This document shows positions 22,852 through 31,558 of a stretch of DNA of 37,110 bases, piece by piece. Within the stretch, counting starts at the first letter, position 1; every line of letters begins with the position of its first letter. The DNA comes from Bacillota bacterium (GTDB lineage Bacteria; Bacillota; Clostridia; Peptostreptococcales; Anaerovoracaceae), in contig JAGAHX010000051.1 in the NCBI GenBank assembly GCA_017626845.1, positions 1 to 37,110 on the forward strand, written 5' to 3'. Both the position numbers and the translations under genes were made by a program. The notes under the pieces are model-generated. The model was not told the origin of the DNA and did no database searches. It saw only the letters and a list, made by a program, of their open reading frames with translations.

Positions 22852-25122
22852 ATGCCGAATTATTACACTTTGGAAGAGTTCACCGAACGCCGCAAGCTGC
22901 AGGAGGAACTGCGCAACGCCATCGATAAGACCATCCCCGGCTACGAAGCCTACGCAAAGGCCATGGAAGAGCTGGACAAGAAGATGGACGCCTACAGCGA
23001 GCTCGACAAGTGGGGCGTCGCAAAGACGATCGACGAGGCCGGAAAGACGGAGCTGGAAGAGGCGATCAAGACCGCAGCCATGGCCGGCGAAAAGCTGCTG
23101 GAAAACGCGAAGGGTTTGGAAGACCCGAACGTCCGGCAGACGGCCGGCACCGTCCGCAAGCTCCAGGGCATGATGAGCCGCGACATGAACCTGCTGCAGC
23201 AGTACGATCCGAACGGAAAGGAAAAGAAATCCCTGCCCGAGCTGCAGGAGGACGCCCGTACGTCCACGGTCGACATCGGCGACAAGGCGTTCGAAAAGAT
23301 GAGCGGTTTTCAGTCCGAGCGCATCCCCATGACCCTGCAGAACGCCAAGGGCGAGAAGATCAAAGGATTCTTTACGAAGTCCAACAAATTCACCATTCTC
23401 CCCGCGTTCAACCAGGCGCTGGACCGCGTGCAAACTGTGGCGGACGACAAGGAATTTTTCAAGGATTTCCTGAGCAAATACCGTCAGGCGCGGATGAAGA
23501 CGACCCCGGCCGCCAAGGATTACTCCGACGAATATCTGATCGGCGAGATCCTGCAAAAAAGCGGCGGCGGTAAACCGAACATGCTGAAGAGCCACCTGGG
23601 GAAAGTATTCGAAAAAGACGGCTACGAAATGAACGATATCTTCGGATCCAGAGGGCTGGAAGTTTTCTCCGAAGGCCTGCAGAAAATCGCGGAGACGCCG
23701 TCCTCCTACCTCAACCTGATGATGGATATGAAGGAAGGCGAACGTTTTGACCAGCGCAACAGCGCCATGAGTGCCGTGGCGGACATGCTGGGCGTGCCTC
23801 ACCTGATCGCCCGCTCCCGCAACATGAAATTCCGCGACAGCCAGGGCAATATCGTCGAAGGCACGTTCATGGACGTCGCCAAGGGCACGGACCTGGGCGG
23901 CGGCAAGAACGAGAATGCGCAGAAACTCAGCGACAAACCGTTCGAAGGTGCAGGCAAGGAAGGCCTGCGCCAGCTGTGCGATCTGCAGGTGCTGGACTAC
24001 ATCTGCGGTAACATCGACCGCCACTCTGGCAACGTGGTGTACGAGCTGGACAAGGACGGCAAGATCATCGGCGTGCAGGGCATCGACAACGATACGTCCT
24101 TCACCCGGTTCAGCCCCGAGAACCGCGACCTGAACGACCTCATGACGGCCCCGAAAAACATGCGGGTCATCAGCAAATCCATGCGCGACAGGATCATGAA
24201 CACAGACCCTGCCATGCTGAAGTTTTCGCTGCGCGGCCGCGGCCTTTCCGAAGAGGAGCTGGACGCTTCCGTCAAACGGCTGGACATCACCAAGGAAGCG
24301 ATCAGGGAAAGCGAAGCGCACTACGGCGGAACGTTCAACTTTAAGGGCAAGGTAAAGCCGGATAAGAAGCACCTGCTCATCCTGGACGACAAGGACTTCA
24401 AAAACCTCGACATCAGCTACCTGCGCCGCGGACCGAAAGAACCCACCTCGACCATCAACGAAGTGGCCACCCTGACGAACATCGCCAAGAACTACAAGAA
24501 GGAAGTCGCTGCCGGCGTCACGCAGAAGAACGACGTCAAGCCGCTCGACCTGAAGAGGTTCGACACGACGGAAAAAGATCTGATGTGGTCCACCGTCCGC
24601 CAGAAGGTCGGAACGACCCGCCAGCTCGTCCAAAATGTACAGCTGTACAACGGCAGGAAGACCGTTGCCAGCGTGGACGACCTGACGAATTCCAGCCACG
24701 GCAGCTCCCCGCAGTGGGATACCATGATCGAGAACATGAAGGCGCTGAACAAATACAACGCCGGCATGTACCGCGATAAGAACAAGCCGGACCAGATCCT
24801 CACGACGGAGCAGTACGTGAAGACCCAGGGCCTGTGGGCTAAGCTGGACAAGTCCGCGGACGATTACCTCGCCAAGAAGATGAAGGAAAAAGGCGTTACG
24901 GATCTGAAGGATCTGGTGGGCAAGAACGACTACGAGCGCGACCGCATCGAATACGCGAAGAACGTCAAGAAATACACGGCCAAGCACAAGATCGATCCGC
25001 TCACGAAGCACCAGGAGGAAGTCTTAAAACAGCACGACGAGGGCGACCTGATCGAACTGAACAAGAAGATGAAGGAAGAAGCCCTAAAGATCCAGAAGCA
25101 GCAGGGAGGCCCGCAGCTGTAA
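22852..25122 (+). CDS. Large protein with a PI3/4-kinase- or HipA-like kinase signature, function unknown
   Basis: A 756-residue, mostly charged protein with no signal peptide and no membrane helix. Its centre resembles PI4K, actin-fragmin kinase and HipA-like kinases. A hinge-like strand, EGTFMDVAKGTDL (about 338-350), is followed by the helix RQLCDLQVLDYICG. The catalytic loop is GNIDRHSGN with Asp389, His391 and Asn394, and the metal motif is GIDNDTSF with Asp412. An earlier KGFFTKSNKF (171-180) may hold the ATP lysine. The N-terminal 150 and C-terminal 250 residues are lysine- and glutamate-rich helices without a recognised domain. The start at 22852 has GAGGAG five bases upstream. It lies beside the tRNA-Ala hotspot, and its target (protein or lipid) is unknown. 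Confidence 0.8.
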   Translation: MPNYYTLEEFTERRKLQEELRNAIDKTIPGYEAYAKAMEELDKKMDAYSELDKWGVAKTIDEAGKTELEEAIKTAAMAGEKLLENAKGLEDPNVRQTAGTVRKLQGMMSRDMNLLQQYDPNGKEKKSLPELQEDARTSTVDIGDKAFEKMSGFQSERIPMTLQNAKGEKIKGFFTKSNKFTILPAFNQALDRVQTVADDKEFFKDFLSKYRQARMKTTPAAKDYSDEYLIGEILQKSGGGKPNMLKSHLGKVFEKDGYEMNDIFGSRGLEVFSEGLQKIAETPSSYLNLMMDMKEGERFDQRNSAMSAVADMLGVPHLIARSRNMKFRDSQGNIVEGTFMDVAKGTDLGGGKNENAQKLSDKPFEGAGKEGLRQLCDLQVLDYICGNIDRHSGNVVYELDKDGKIIGVQGIDNDTSFTRFSPENRDLNDLMTAPKNMRVISKSMRDRIMNTDPAMLKFSLRGRGLSEEELDASVKRLDITKEAIRESEAHYGGTFNFKGKVKPDKKHLLILDDKDFKNLDISYLRRGPKEPTSTINEVATLTNIAKNYKKEVAAGVTQKNDVKPLDLKRFDTTEKDLMWSTVRQKVGTTRQLVQNVQLYNGRKTVASVDDLTNSSHGSSPQWDTMIENMKALNKYNAGMYRDKNKPDQILTTEQYVKTQGLWAKLDKSADDYLAKKMKEKGVTDLKDLVGKNDYERDRIEYAKNVKKYTAKHKIDPLTKHQEEVLKQHDEGDLIELNKKMKEEALKIQKQQGGPQL

Positions 25123-25152
25123 ACTCAGATCTTCACAGAAAGAAATGATTTT

Positions 25153-26569
25153 ATGAACACAGGCAAGAAATTCCTGGCGCTGCTGCTGACGATAGCATTG
25201 CCCTTCTCTTTAGCAGCCTGTACGCAGGACAGCCAGACAGAGGCGGCTGAGACGGCAGAAACGACCGAAACGGTGGAAACCATCGGCAAGACCGAGATCG
25301 AAGAGGCCCTGAACCTGGCCAACATGGAAAAGACCTGGACTTACTCCGAAGAAGCAGACTGCTGGACCTTGTCCCCGGTCACTGCGGTGTATTATCCGGA
25401 GATCGAAGACGAGCAAGGCGTCTCTGTCTGCATACCCGGCGCGTATGTATCGGGCCAAGACGAGGCAGGCAACCTGATCATCGACTACGAGGCCTCCGTG
25501 ACCAGCACCAACGGCCAGGTATATACGGCAGCAACGGCGCCGGTCATCATCAATACCGGCGCAGCGGGTTACTCCGAACAGGCGAACCAGACTGCCTCTT
25601 CAACCTACGCGGCGGAGGGCTACATCAACGTCGCCTGCGGCAACCGGGGCAAGCAGAGCACGAATACCGATGCCGAGGGCAACGCCTATTACACCGGAGA
25701 CGCCCCCTGCTGCCTGGTGGACCAAAAAAACGCGACGCGCTTCGTCGAGTACAACATCCTGCTGGGCAATCTGCCCGGCAGCGTGGACTATTTCGTTTCC
25801 ACCGGCGGTTCCGGCGGCGGAGCCCACGCGACTATGCTGGCAGCCACCTCCGACCATCCGGACTTCTATTATTATGAAGCGGCAGCAGGCGCTGTGGGGG
25901 TCTATGCCAGCGGCGATGCATGGGTCACGACGGTGACCATAGACGGCGGAGAAGTCGCGCTCTCCGACGGCATATGGGGCGCCATGCCCTACAGCGCCAT
26001 TACCTCTCTGACTGTACGATCCGACCCGCTACATCGGCGCGGAAGGCACGAAAGACCCGGCCTGGGCCCGCATCCTGATGGGGGCATCGGAGGGCGACAT
26101 CTCCATGTTCAACTCGCTGAACCTGCAGATCGCCTGGCTGGCTGCAGGCACCGATGCGTCCATCGAGTGGCAGTGGGACGGCGGTCACGTTCCCTCCGAG
26201 ATCCTCGGCGACTCCTTCGCGCTCATCGTCGACACGATGTACGGCAAGCACGTCGGCGGCAATCCCGTTACAAAGGCGGCGGCTTCGGCGCTTACCGCAA
26301 ACGGCACGGCGACGGAAGCAACGGGAACGGATCTCAGCTCCTGGGTCAGCTACAGCGCACAGGACGGCGCATCCTTCTCCCTGGCGGACATCGCTGCCTA
26401 CCGCACCGCAGGCGCCAGCAAGGCTATTCCCGGCTTCGACGTCATGGATTACGGCCAGGAAGACTACGAGTTCGGCAGCGGCTCCAAGGACGCACGGCAC
26501 TGGAACCGCCATGTGCTGGACATTTTCGAAGCGCATCAGGATACGCTGGAGGCATTGTTCAACCGGTAG
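25153..26569 (+). pseudogene. Tannase/feruloyl-esterase-like lipoprotein with a frameshift
   Basis: The first frame runs from 25153 with a lipoprotein signal peptide (lipobox SLAAC, Cys23) and an alpha/beta-hydrolase of the subtype-B tannase type. It shows ATAPVIINTGAAGY, the NVACGNRG oxyanion region, GDAPCCLVDQKNATRFVEYN and the nucleophile elbow GGSGGGA with Ser220. Near 26010-26018 the homology jumps one frame and continues as YDPTRYIGAEGTKDPAWARI, then EWQWDGGHVPSEILGD with the catalytic His, ending at 26569. The jump corresponds to one extra base (or two missing). It may be a real pseudogene or a sequence error. The lid-like FDVMDYGQEDYEFG block comes after the catalytic His, whereas it comes before it in the tannases I know. 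Confidence 0.8.
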
Positions 26570-26692
26570 CGGTATCATTATTTCTTTGAAATTTTGCACC
26601 ATCATGCAAAAGGTTCTTTTCCTACGATGTGCTTCATTTATGTTATACTGCAATTAAGGACGACGGCTCGGGCCCGTCCGGAGGGTGCAGAG

Positions 26693-27655
26693 ATGTGTAA
26701 CCGTAAGATCGGTCGAAAAAGAATCCTGGGGGTGATCCTCATCTTGTCTCTTTTCACTTCTTTGTTTGGCTGCACAGCGAAGAAAACCCCGCAGTACACA
26801 ACGGCGGAGGACTTCCCTCCCGCCTATGAAAAACCTGTACCCGAACTGCCCGGCAAGCTGGCGGGGGTCACCCACGAATCCAGCGCCGGCTCCATGGAAT
26901 TCGCTACGGAATTTGCCATCGATGTCGCTCCGACAGAGATCCTGCACTGCGAATACTGGGATCTGGATGTAAAGCGCGACGAGATGATCCGCAAGGGCAA
27001 TGTACCCATTACCGAAGCGCAGTGGGCGGATGTGGAAAAAGCAGTCCTGGATCTGTGGGGCAGCTGGGAAGAGATCCCGGAAGAGATCCTAAACCAGCCG
27101 GACCAACCGGACGTTCCGGAGTTTTTCGTGCTGGACGGCGGCGATTACGACCGCTGGTGGCTGTCCTGGGAGACGGCAGAAGGCGTTCAGAAAGTGCGGT
27201 ACTACGCGCCCGCTGACCGCCGCATCCTTACGCTGGATGCGGTCCTGGAAGAACTGGCCAATCCGAAGGGCAGGAAGATCGAATGGTACGAAGAGCCTAC
27301 GCTGTCCGGCGCCACCTACATCAACGACACGACGGACATGTCGTTCCAGTGCAACTGGTGGAACCTGCCGGAAGGTCCGAAGGAAGGCTACCGGCTGATC
27401 GTCCGCTTCCAAGAGGGCGGCGAGACGATAAACATTTACGATCAGACGGATGATGCGGTCTGGAATGCCGCGAAGCCCGCCTTTGCCTGGCTCAACCCCA
27501 ACGATTTCGACCACGGATCCTATAAGGATAAGATCACGCTCAGCCTTTATTATTCCGACGGCACGCAGGATTCCTTAAAGTTGGACAAGAAGACTGCAGA
27601 GGCGATCGAGCCCTATCTGCGGCAGCTGACCCTGGAGTATCTGGGGCAGAAATGA
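26693..27655 (+). CDS. Predicted lipoprotein of unknown function
   Basis: A 320-residue protein with a positively charged start, one hydrophobic helix and the lipobox SLFGC (Cys27), so it is probably anchored to the outer face of the membrane. The mature part is acidic and tryptophan-rich. I do not recognise a family. The ATG at 26693 has GGAGGG seven bases upstream and gives a complete signal peptide; the frame is open further upstream but with no leader-like sequence. It follows the broken tannase-like lipoprotein gene, with a weak AT-rich hairpin in between. Confidence 0.8.
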   Translation: MCNRKIGRKRILGVILILSLFTSLFGCTAKKTPQYTTAEDFPPAYEKPVPELPGKLAGVTHESSAGSMEFATEFAIDVAPTEILHCEYWDLDVKRDEMIRKGNVPITEAQWADVEKAVLDLWGSWEEIPEEILNQPDQPDVPEFFVLDGGDYDRWWLSWETAEGVQKVRYYAPADRRILTLDAVLEELANPKGRKIEWYEEPTLSGATYINDTTDMSFQCNWWNLPEGPKEGYRLIVRFQEGGETINIYDQTDDAVWNAAKPAFAWLNPNDFDHGSYKDKITLSLYYSDGTQDSLKLDKKTAEAIEPYLRQLTLEYLGQK

Positions 27656-27658
27656 TCC

Positions 27659-27731
27659 GGGATCGCGGGTTATGACAAATTGAGAAAATTTTATTAGTGA
27701 CTTAGAATTTCTATGTCATTTGCAAAAGAAA
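27659..27731. repeat. Palindromic repeat element, copy 1, left part
   Basis: About 75 bases are roughly 80% identical to 31278-31350. It contains gtgacttagaatttctatg (27697-27715). The group II intron separates it from the rest of the same element at 29625-29704, which ends in the inverted counterpart of that sequence (29686-29704). Confidence 0.7.
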
Positions 27732-27821
27732 ATAGGGTAGAGTGATGGTTTCCCATCACCCTCCCGTTGCACCGTACATACGGTTCTCGTATACGGCGCT
27801 ACATCAACGTAGAGTCAAGTA

Positions 27822-29183
27822 TTAACTCAGATAATACGCTAAAGGATCGACCAGTCCCGGTCGGTCTTTTGTTTTGCGCCCGAGTATCTCGGGGTTCAAT
27901 ACATAATTCACTACGTACATTCCGCATTGCCTGTACCAGCCTAGTCTCGAGTTGGCGACCATGTAGATTTGCTCATCTGTGAAGTTGCAGCCCACTATTC
28001 GGTTCAGCTTTTGAAGGTTCAGATAAATTCGTCTCGGCTTCTTCCATTGTTTGAGTATCATTACTCTCACCTTGTGTCTTAGCCATTGTCCGTATTCATC
28101 AAGAAATCCTTTCATGCTGCCGATTCTGTAGTAGTTTATCCATCCACGGATAAGCCAGTTCAGCTGCATGAATGTAGTCTTCATCGGCCTTGCCGCTGCC
28201 TTTCTTCTGCAGAGTATTGCACGGGTTTTGTCGTACAGTCTTTTCTTGCGGTCATCCGCAGGTCTGCACTGCCATCCCTTTGCGCCTTTCCAGAATGTGA
28301 ATCCAAGAAAAATACTCTTAGTCGGTCTGGTGACTTTGGTCTTGGTGGCACTCACTTTCAGCCGGAGCTTACGCTCCAGCCAGCTCGTGACAGACTTCAT
28401 GACTCTGTTTGCCGCCATTTCACTTTTGACGTAAATATTGCAGTCGTCTGCATATCTGACGAAGCAGAGTCCTCTCGATTCGAGTTCCTTGTCGAGTTTG
28501 TCGAGGTAGACATTTGACAGTACGGGACTTAGTGGACCGCCCTGAGGCACGCCCTCTTCGCTCGGACTTGTCAATCCGTCCTCCATGACTCCTGCTCTGA
28601 GGAACTGACGAATCAGTCGCAGTGTTTTCGCATCATTGATGCGTTCTCTGAGTATTGAGATCAATTTGTCATGGTTTACAGTATCGAAATACTTTTCGAT
28701 GTCGAGGTCTATTACCCATTCGTTGCCCTCATTGAGGTATTCGAGCGCTTTACCTATTGCCTGATGTGCATCTCTGTTCGGTCGGAATCCGTAGCTGTTC
28801 TCAGAGAAGTACTTGTCGTACCCGAGTGACAATATTTGTGCCACCATCTGCTGCACTACTCTGTCGACTACTGTCGGAATCCCGAGCGGTCTTTTCTTGC
28901 CATTGGCTTTAGGTATGTAGACCCTTCGTACTGGATTCGGCTTGTATTCGCCTGCACGTATCTGAACTTTTATCTCGTTTCTGTGCAGGGCAAAGTAAGC
29001 GTCAAGTTCATCCACCGTCATACCATCGACTCCGGCGGCACCTTTGTTTCGCTTGACTGCTTTTATTGCCTCGTCAATATTCCTGTCTTGTAATATCCAT
29101 TCAATCAATTCCACTTGTTGCTCCTCTGTCTGCTCGTAAAGCTGTCGGAAATCGTCCCCTCTACCTTCTGCCTCCACAGACAT
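27822..29183 (-). CDS. ltrA: Group II intron reverse transcriptase/maturase
   Basis: A 453-residue intron-encoded protein. Reverse-transcriptase blocks run from about residue 40 to 300, with RPLGIPTVVDRVVQQ, FRPNRDAHQAI, the active site YADD (residues 244-247) and the maturase domain X near GWINYYRIGSMKGF. There is no C-terminal HNH endonuclease. It helps splice the intron RNA and copies it into DNA. The reading frame is intact, so the intron may still be active. Confidence 0.95.
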   Translation of the reverse strand: MSVEAEGRGDDFRQLYEQTEEQQVELIEWILQDRNIDEAIKAVKRNKGAAGVDGMTVDELDAYFALHRNEIKVQIRAGEYKPNPVRRVYIPKANGKKRPLGIPTVVDRVVQQMVAQILSLGYDKYFSENSYGFRPNRDAHQAIGKALEYLNEGNEWVIDLDIEKYFDTVNHDKLISILRERINDAKTLRLIRQFLRAGVMEDGLTSPSEEGVPQGGPLSPVLSNVYLDKLDKELESRGLCFVRYADDCNIYVKSEMAANRVMKSVTSWLERKLRLKVSATKTKVTRPTKSIFLGFTFWKGAKGWQCRPADDRKKRLYDKTRAILCRRKAAARPMKTTFMQLNWLIRGWINYYRIGSMKGFLDEYGQWLRHKVRVMILKQWKKPRRIYLNLQKLNRIVGCNFTDEQIYMVANSRLGWYRQCGMYVVNYVLNPEILGRKTKDRPGLVDPLAYYLS

Positions 29184-29624
29184 ACGTTTCTGTTTATTGG
29201 GCGTATCCTCGATTTCGGACTGTTCCGACCTTGCTTACAGCGATTCGCAATACATTGACATTAGACCCTTCCCCGTTGGTGCTGCGGGATACTATGGTCT
29301 CAGCTGACTCCTGGGTATGAGCTTTTTGTCGCACGTGCCCATGCACGCTACCCAGGCCTCCCGGGGTAAGACACAGTTCTTTTGCCGCACAACCTCCGGA
29401 TTTACTGTCTTGGCGTTACGTTTACCTTTTGGGCTTTGGTTTGTTCGGCAACCTTGCCCGCCATTTAGCCTCGTATCCGGTTTCTGTTCGTAGGCTCATC
29501 GGCTTTGCTACACCACTTCCTCCCCCGCCGCCATTGCTGACGCCGGCTTGTGGTTCGTTACACTTGGCGGTAAATACCCGTGACGGGACTTTCACCCGTT
29601 AGAACTGTGCCATGCCCGGCACAC
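29184..29624 (-). ncRNA. 5' catalytic RNA part of the group II intron
   Basis: About 440 bases between the intron 5' end and the maturase start hold domains I to III of the ribozyme. The 5' GTGTGCC and a GTGAAAGTCCCGTCACGGG-type early stem are recognisable. No protein gene is seen here. Confidence 0.75.
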
Positions 29625-29626
29625 CG

Positions 29627-29668
29627 AAAAACTGACTTAGATTCTTACTGAAATCTAAGTCAGTTTTT
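29627..29668 (-). terminator. Terminator behind the SLH protein gene and intron target
   Basis: A perfect 17-bp stem (29627-29643 with 29652-29668) with an 8-base loop and a T5 tail on the minus strand. It lies downstream of the SLH protein gene, and the group II intron sits two bases beyond it. Confidence 0.85.
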
Positions 29669-29749
29669 AATAATCAGGGATTAGCCATAGAAATTCTACG
29701 CCACTTTTTGTGAAACAGTGGAATGGCCATATCCGCCCAAATTCGTCTG

Positions 29750-30856
29750 TTACTCCGCCATCGCGTTCAGAATATTGCTGACGAAGACGGCGGCTTCTGC
29801 ACGGGTCACGAGGTTTTCCGGTTTAAATGTGCCGTCGCTGTAACCCCCGACGATGTCGGCTGCCACCAGTTTTTCGATCTCCGCCTTGCAGCTTTCCTCC
29901 GCAATATCGTTGAGCGAAACATCTTTCTTGTTCTGATAGGATTCCGCAGTCAAGGTGTTTGCAAAATAGTATGCCATCTCTGCGCGGGTCACCGGCTTGT
30001 CCAGTACCTCATCGAAGCGGCCGTCGATGATGCCCTCCGCCTTGCAGTAGTCGCGGAAGGACGCGGCCCAGTGATCGCCTGCAACGGAACTGCCTTTAAA
30101 GCCGTCCCCCTTCTGCTTGCTGTGCAGATTGGCGATCATCACCATGATCTGGCCGTGGGTCAACTGACCCTTGGGGCTGTAAGTCGACGCCGTCGCGCCG
30201 CCTACGATGCCGCTTTCATACGCGGGCTTCAGGAAGTTACAGAACCAGTCGCTGGCGGCCACGTCTGTAAAGGGGAGACCGGTATCGACGGGTTTCGTTT
30301 CGGTGACCTTGATGAAGCATTTTATATACAATGTTCCGTCGTAAGGAAGGTACGTATCCACATAGATCTTACCGTTGTCTCTCAGCGACTTCACCTCTCG
30401 GGCCGTATAATCCGCGAGCTTCACGTCAAGGGAGTACCACGTTTCCCCATCTTCCCTGAAACTGTCTATCACCTTCGCAAAACTCCCGAATTCAACGGCG
30501 GGAATCCCATTTACCGTAACACTGCTGACTCCGGTATATTTCAACCGCGGGCTTCTTTCAATGCCGATATTGATGACATAATCCCCGGCCTTCGTGATCT
30601 TTCCGCCTTCCTGCCAACCAGCCACATCGTATGATGATGCCAGAACAGGCCGCATCGCTACGTAATCGATCGGGAAAGGTTGGCCCTTTACGGTCAATGT
30701 GATGGTCTGTTTCGTAGCTACATCCGCACCGACGTACAGATCGGCAGGTACGCCGGTCACCTCGATCTTAACGGGTTCCGCGGCGAAAGCCTGCGCAGGA
30801 AGGATCGCTGCGAGCAGCAGAGCGCATACGATCAGTAAGGATAAACGTTTTTTCAT
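29750..30856 (-). CDS. Secreted SLH-domain surface protein
   Basis: A 368-residue exported protein with a signal peptide (cleavage near AFA-AEP). Residues about 30-185 form an unassigned beta-rich domain with immunoglobulin-like spacing. Residues about 195-368 hold three SLH repeats (FTDVAASDWFCNFL, the HWAASFRDYCKAEGII region, and DIAEESCKAEIEKLVAADIVGGYSDG), which bind the cell wall. The ATG at 30856 is chosen because it gives a clean signal peptide and has GGAGG upstream; the TTG six codons earlier would sit on that site. The promoter region contains a run of nine C/G bases, a possible phase-variation switch. Confidence 0.9.
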   Translation of the reverse strand: MKKRLSLLIVCALLLAAILPAQAFAAEPVKIEVTGVPADLYVGADVATKQTITLTVKGQPFPIDYVAMRPVLASSYDVAGWQEGGKITKAGDYVINIGIERSPRLKYTGVSSVTVNGIPAVEFGSFAKVIDSFREDGETWYSLDVKLADYTAREVKSLRDNGKIYVDTYLPYDGTLYIKCFIKVTETKPVDTGLPFTDVAASDWFCNFLKPAYESGIVGGATASTYSPKGQLTHGQIMVMIANLHSKQKGDGFKGSSVAGDHWAASFRDYCKAEGIIDGRFDEVLDKPVTRAEMAYYFANTLTAESYQNKKDVSLNDIAEESCKAEIEKLVAADIVGGYSDGTFKPENLVTRAEAAVFVSNILNAMAE

Positions 30857-30908
30857 TGTTTTAGCTGCCTCCAATCAAGATAAATCGTGCGGTAATGAAT
30901 ACAAAATA

Positions 30909-30935
30909 ACCATACCCCCCCCCGTATCTTGTCAA
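30909..30935 (-). promoter_or_regulatory. Candidate promoter with a G9 tract in its spacer
   Basis: On the minus strand, TTGACA (30930-30935) is followed by a 15-base spacer of which nine bases are G (30915-30923), then TATGGT (30909-30914). Fifteen bases is short for a sigma-A promoter. Gain or loss of G by slippage would change its strength. Confidence 0.5.
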
Positions 30936-30951
30936 TGTTTCGGTTCATTCT

Positions 30952-31221
30952 ATGCACAAAGACAGCGTCTGTACGAGGGATTGGTGGACCATTGTAAAAG
31001 AGCTCTTATATCCACCACTTTTTGAGTGGAGACCCGTCAAAACCGGTGTATATTTCTTATGCCGGAGAGAGGACCACCATTTTCAGGCTGTAAACAGGGA
31101 AAAAGCGGTGAACATTTTTCAGCAAGGCCTTTTTATCCACCGCACGACCCGGAAGCCGGTTCGTGCCATTCTTCTACAACGCCTGTGCCGGCTCTTCTTG
31201 AATGACCCGGGGCAGAAATGA
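30952..31221 (+). CDS. Small ORF of doubtful status
   Basis: An 89-codon frame without recognised homology, Shine-Dalgarno site or clear promoter. It is rich in Arg, Trp and Cys and runs across a stretch with several small hairpins. I list it only because the 700-base gap between the SLH gene and the transporter gene holds nothing else protein-like. It may well be non-coding. Confidence 0.2.
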   Translation: MHKDSVCTRDWWTIVKELLYPPLFEWRPVKTGVYFLCRREDHHFQAVNREKAVNIFQQGLFIHRTTRKPVRAILLQRLCRLFLNDPGQK

Positions 31222-31277
31222 AGTGCCGTCTTGGATCGCTGGTCGACCCTGGAATCTATAGTGCCGGGGTAGTCTGA

Positions 31278-31430
31278 GATCGCTGATTATGACAATTCAA
31301 TAGAATTCAATTAGTGACTTAGAATTTCTATGACTATTTTGAAAGAAATAAAAAACTGACTTAGAATTGCGCACATTTCTAAGCCAGTTTTCTTTTAGGG
31401 CTATATTTGTCTTAGGTTTTCTAAGTCTTT
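31278..31430. repeat. Palindromic repeat element, copy 2, uninterrupted
   Basis: The left 75 bases match 27659-27731, including gtgacttagaatttctatg (31314-31332). Then comes a 15-bp hairpin (31352-31366 with 31377-31391), related to the one at 29627-29668. The right end is degenerate. It lies downstream of the NSS transporter gene and probably acts as its terminator. This copy shows the insertion site of the intron in copy 1 before insertion. Confidence 0.7.
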
Positions 31431-31558
31431 TTGTTTCATCTCGGGAAATTGTCCTAACCGGGCCGGACTGCGCACAGAAAACCTCCGATGCCGCATAAAG
31501 CAAGCGAGGAGATCGCGCTTCGGCAGGCACAGCGGCCGCAAGCGCGCGAACGCAGCGG

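Larger units (their letters stand above)
27732..29624 (-). mobile_element. Group II intron (class C type) inserted after a terminator
   Basis: On the minus strand the intron starts GTGTGCC (first base 29624) and ends CCCTAT (last base 27732), giving 1893 bases. Before the end lies the domain V hairpin (27769-27800) and the domain VI stem (27734-27765). The protein it encodes lacks an endonuclease domain. The insertion point is directly behind a 17-bp terminator hairpin with T-tract, the typical target of bacterial class C introns. Comparison with the uninterrupted copy at 31311-31394 confirms the junctions to within about two bases. Confidence 0.88.

Noticed and set aside
22702-25011. A 769-codon open frame on the minus strand across the kinase-like gene
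   Set aside because: Its protein is a valine/leucine/arginine-rich mirror of the plus-strand gene, without motifs or a good start site. The plus frame has a ribosome binding site, kinase motifs and normal composition. High GC third positions keep the opposite strand free of stops.
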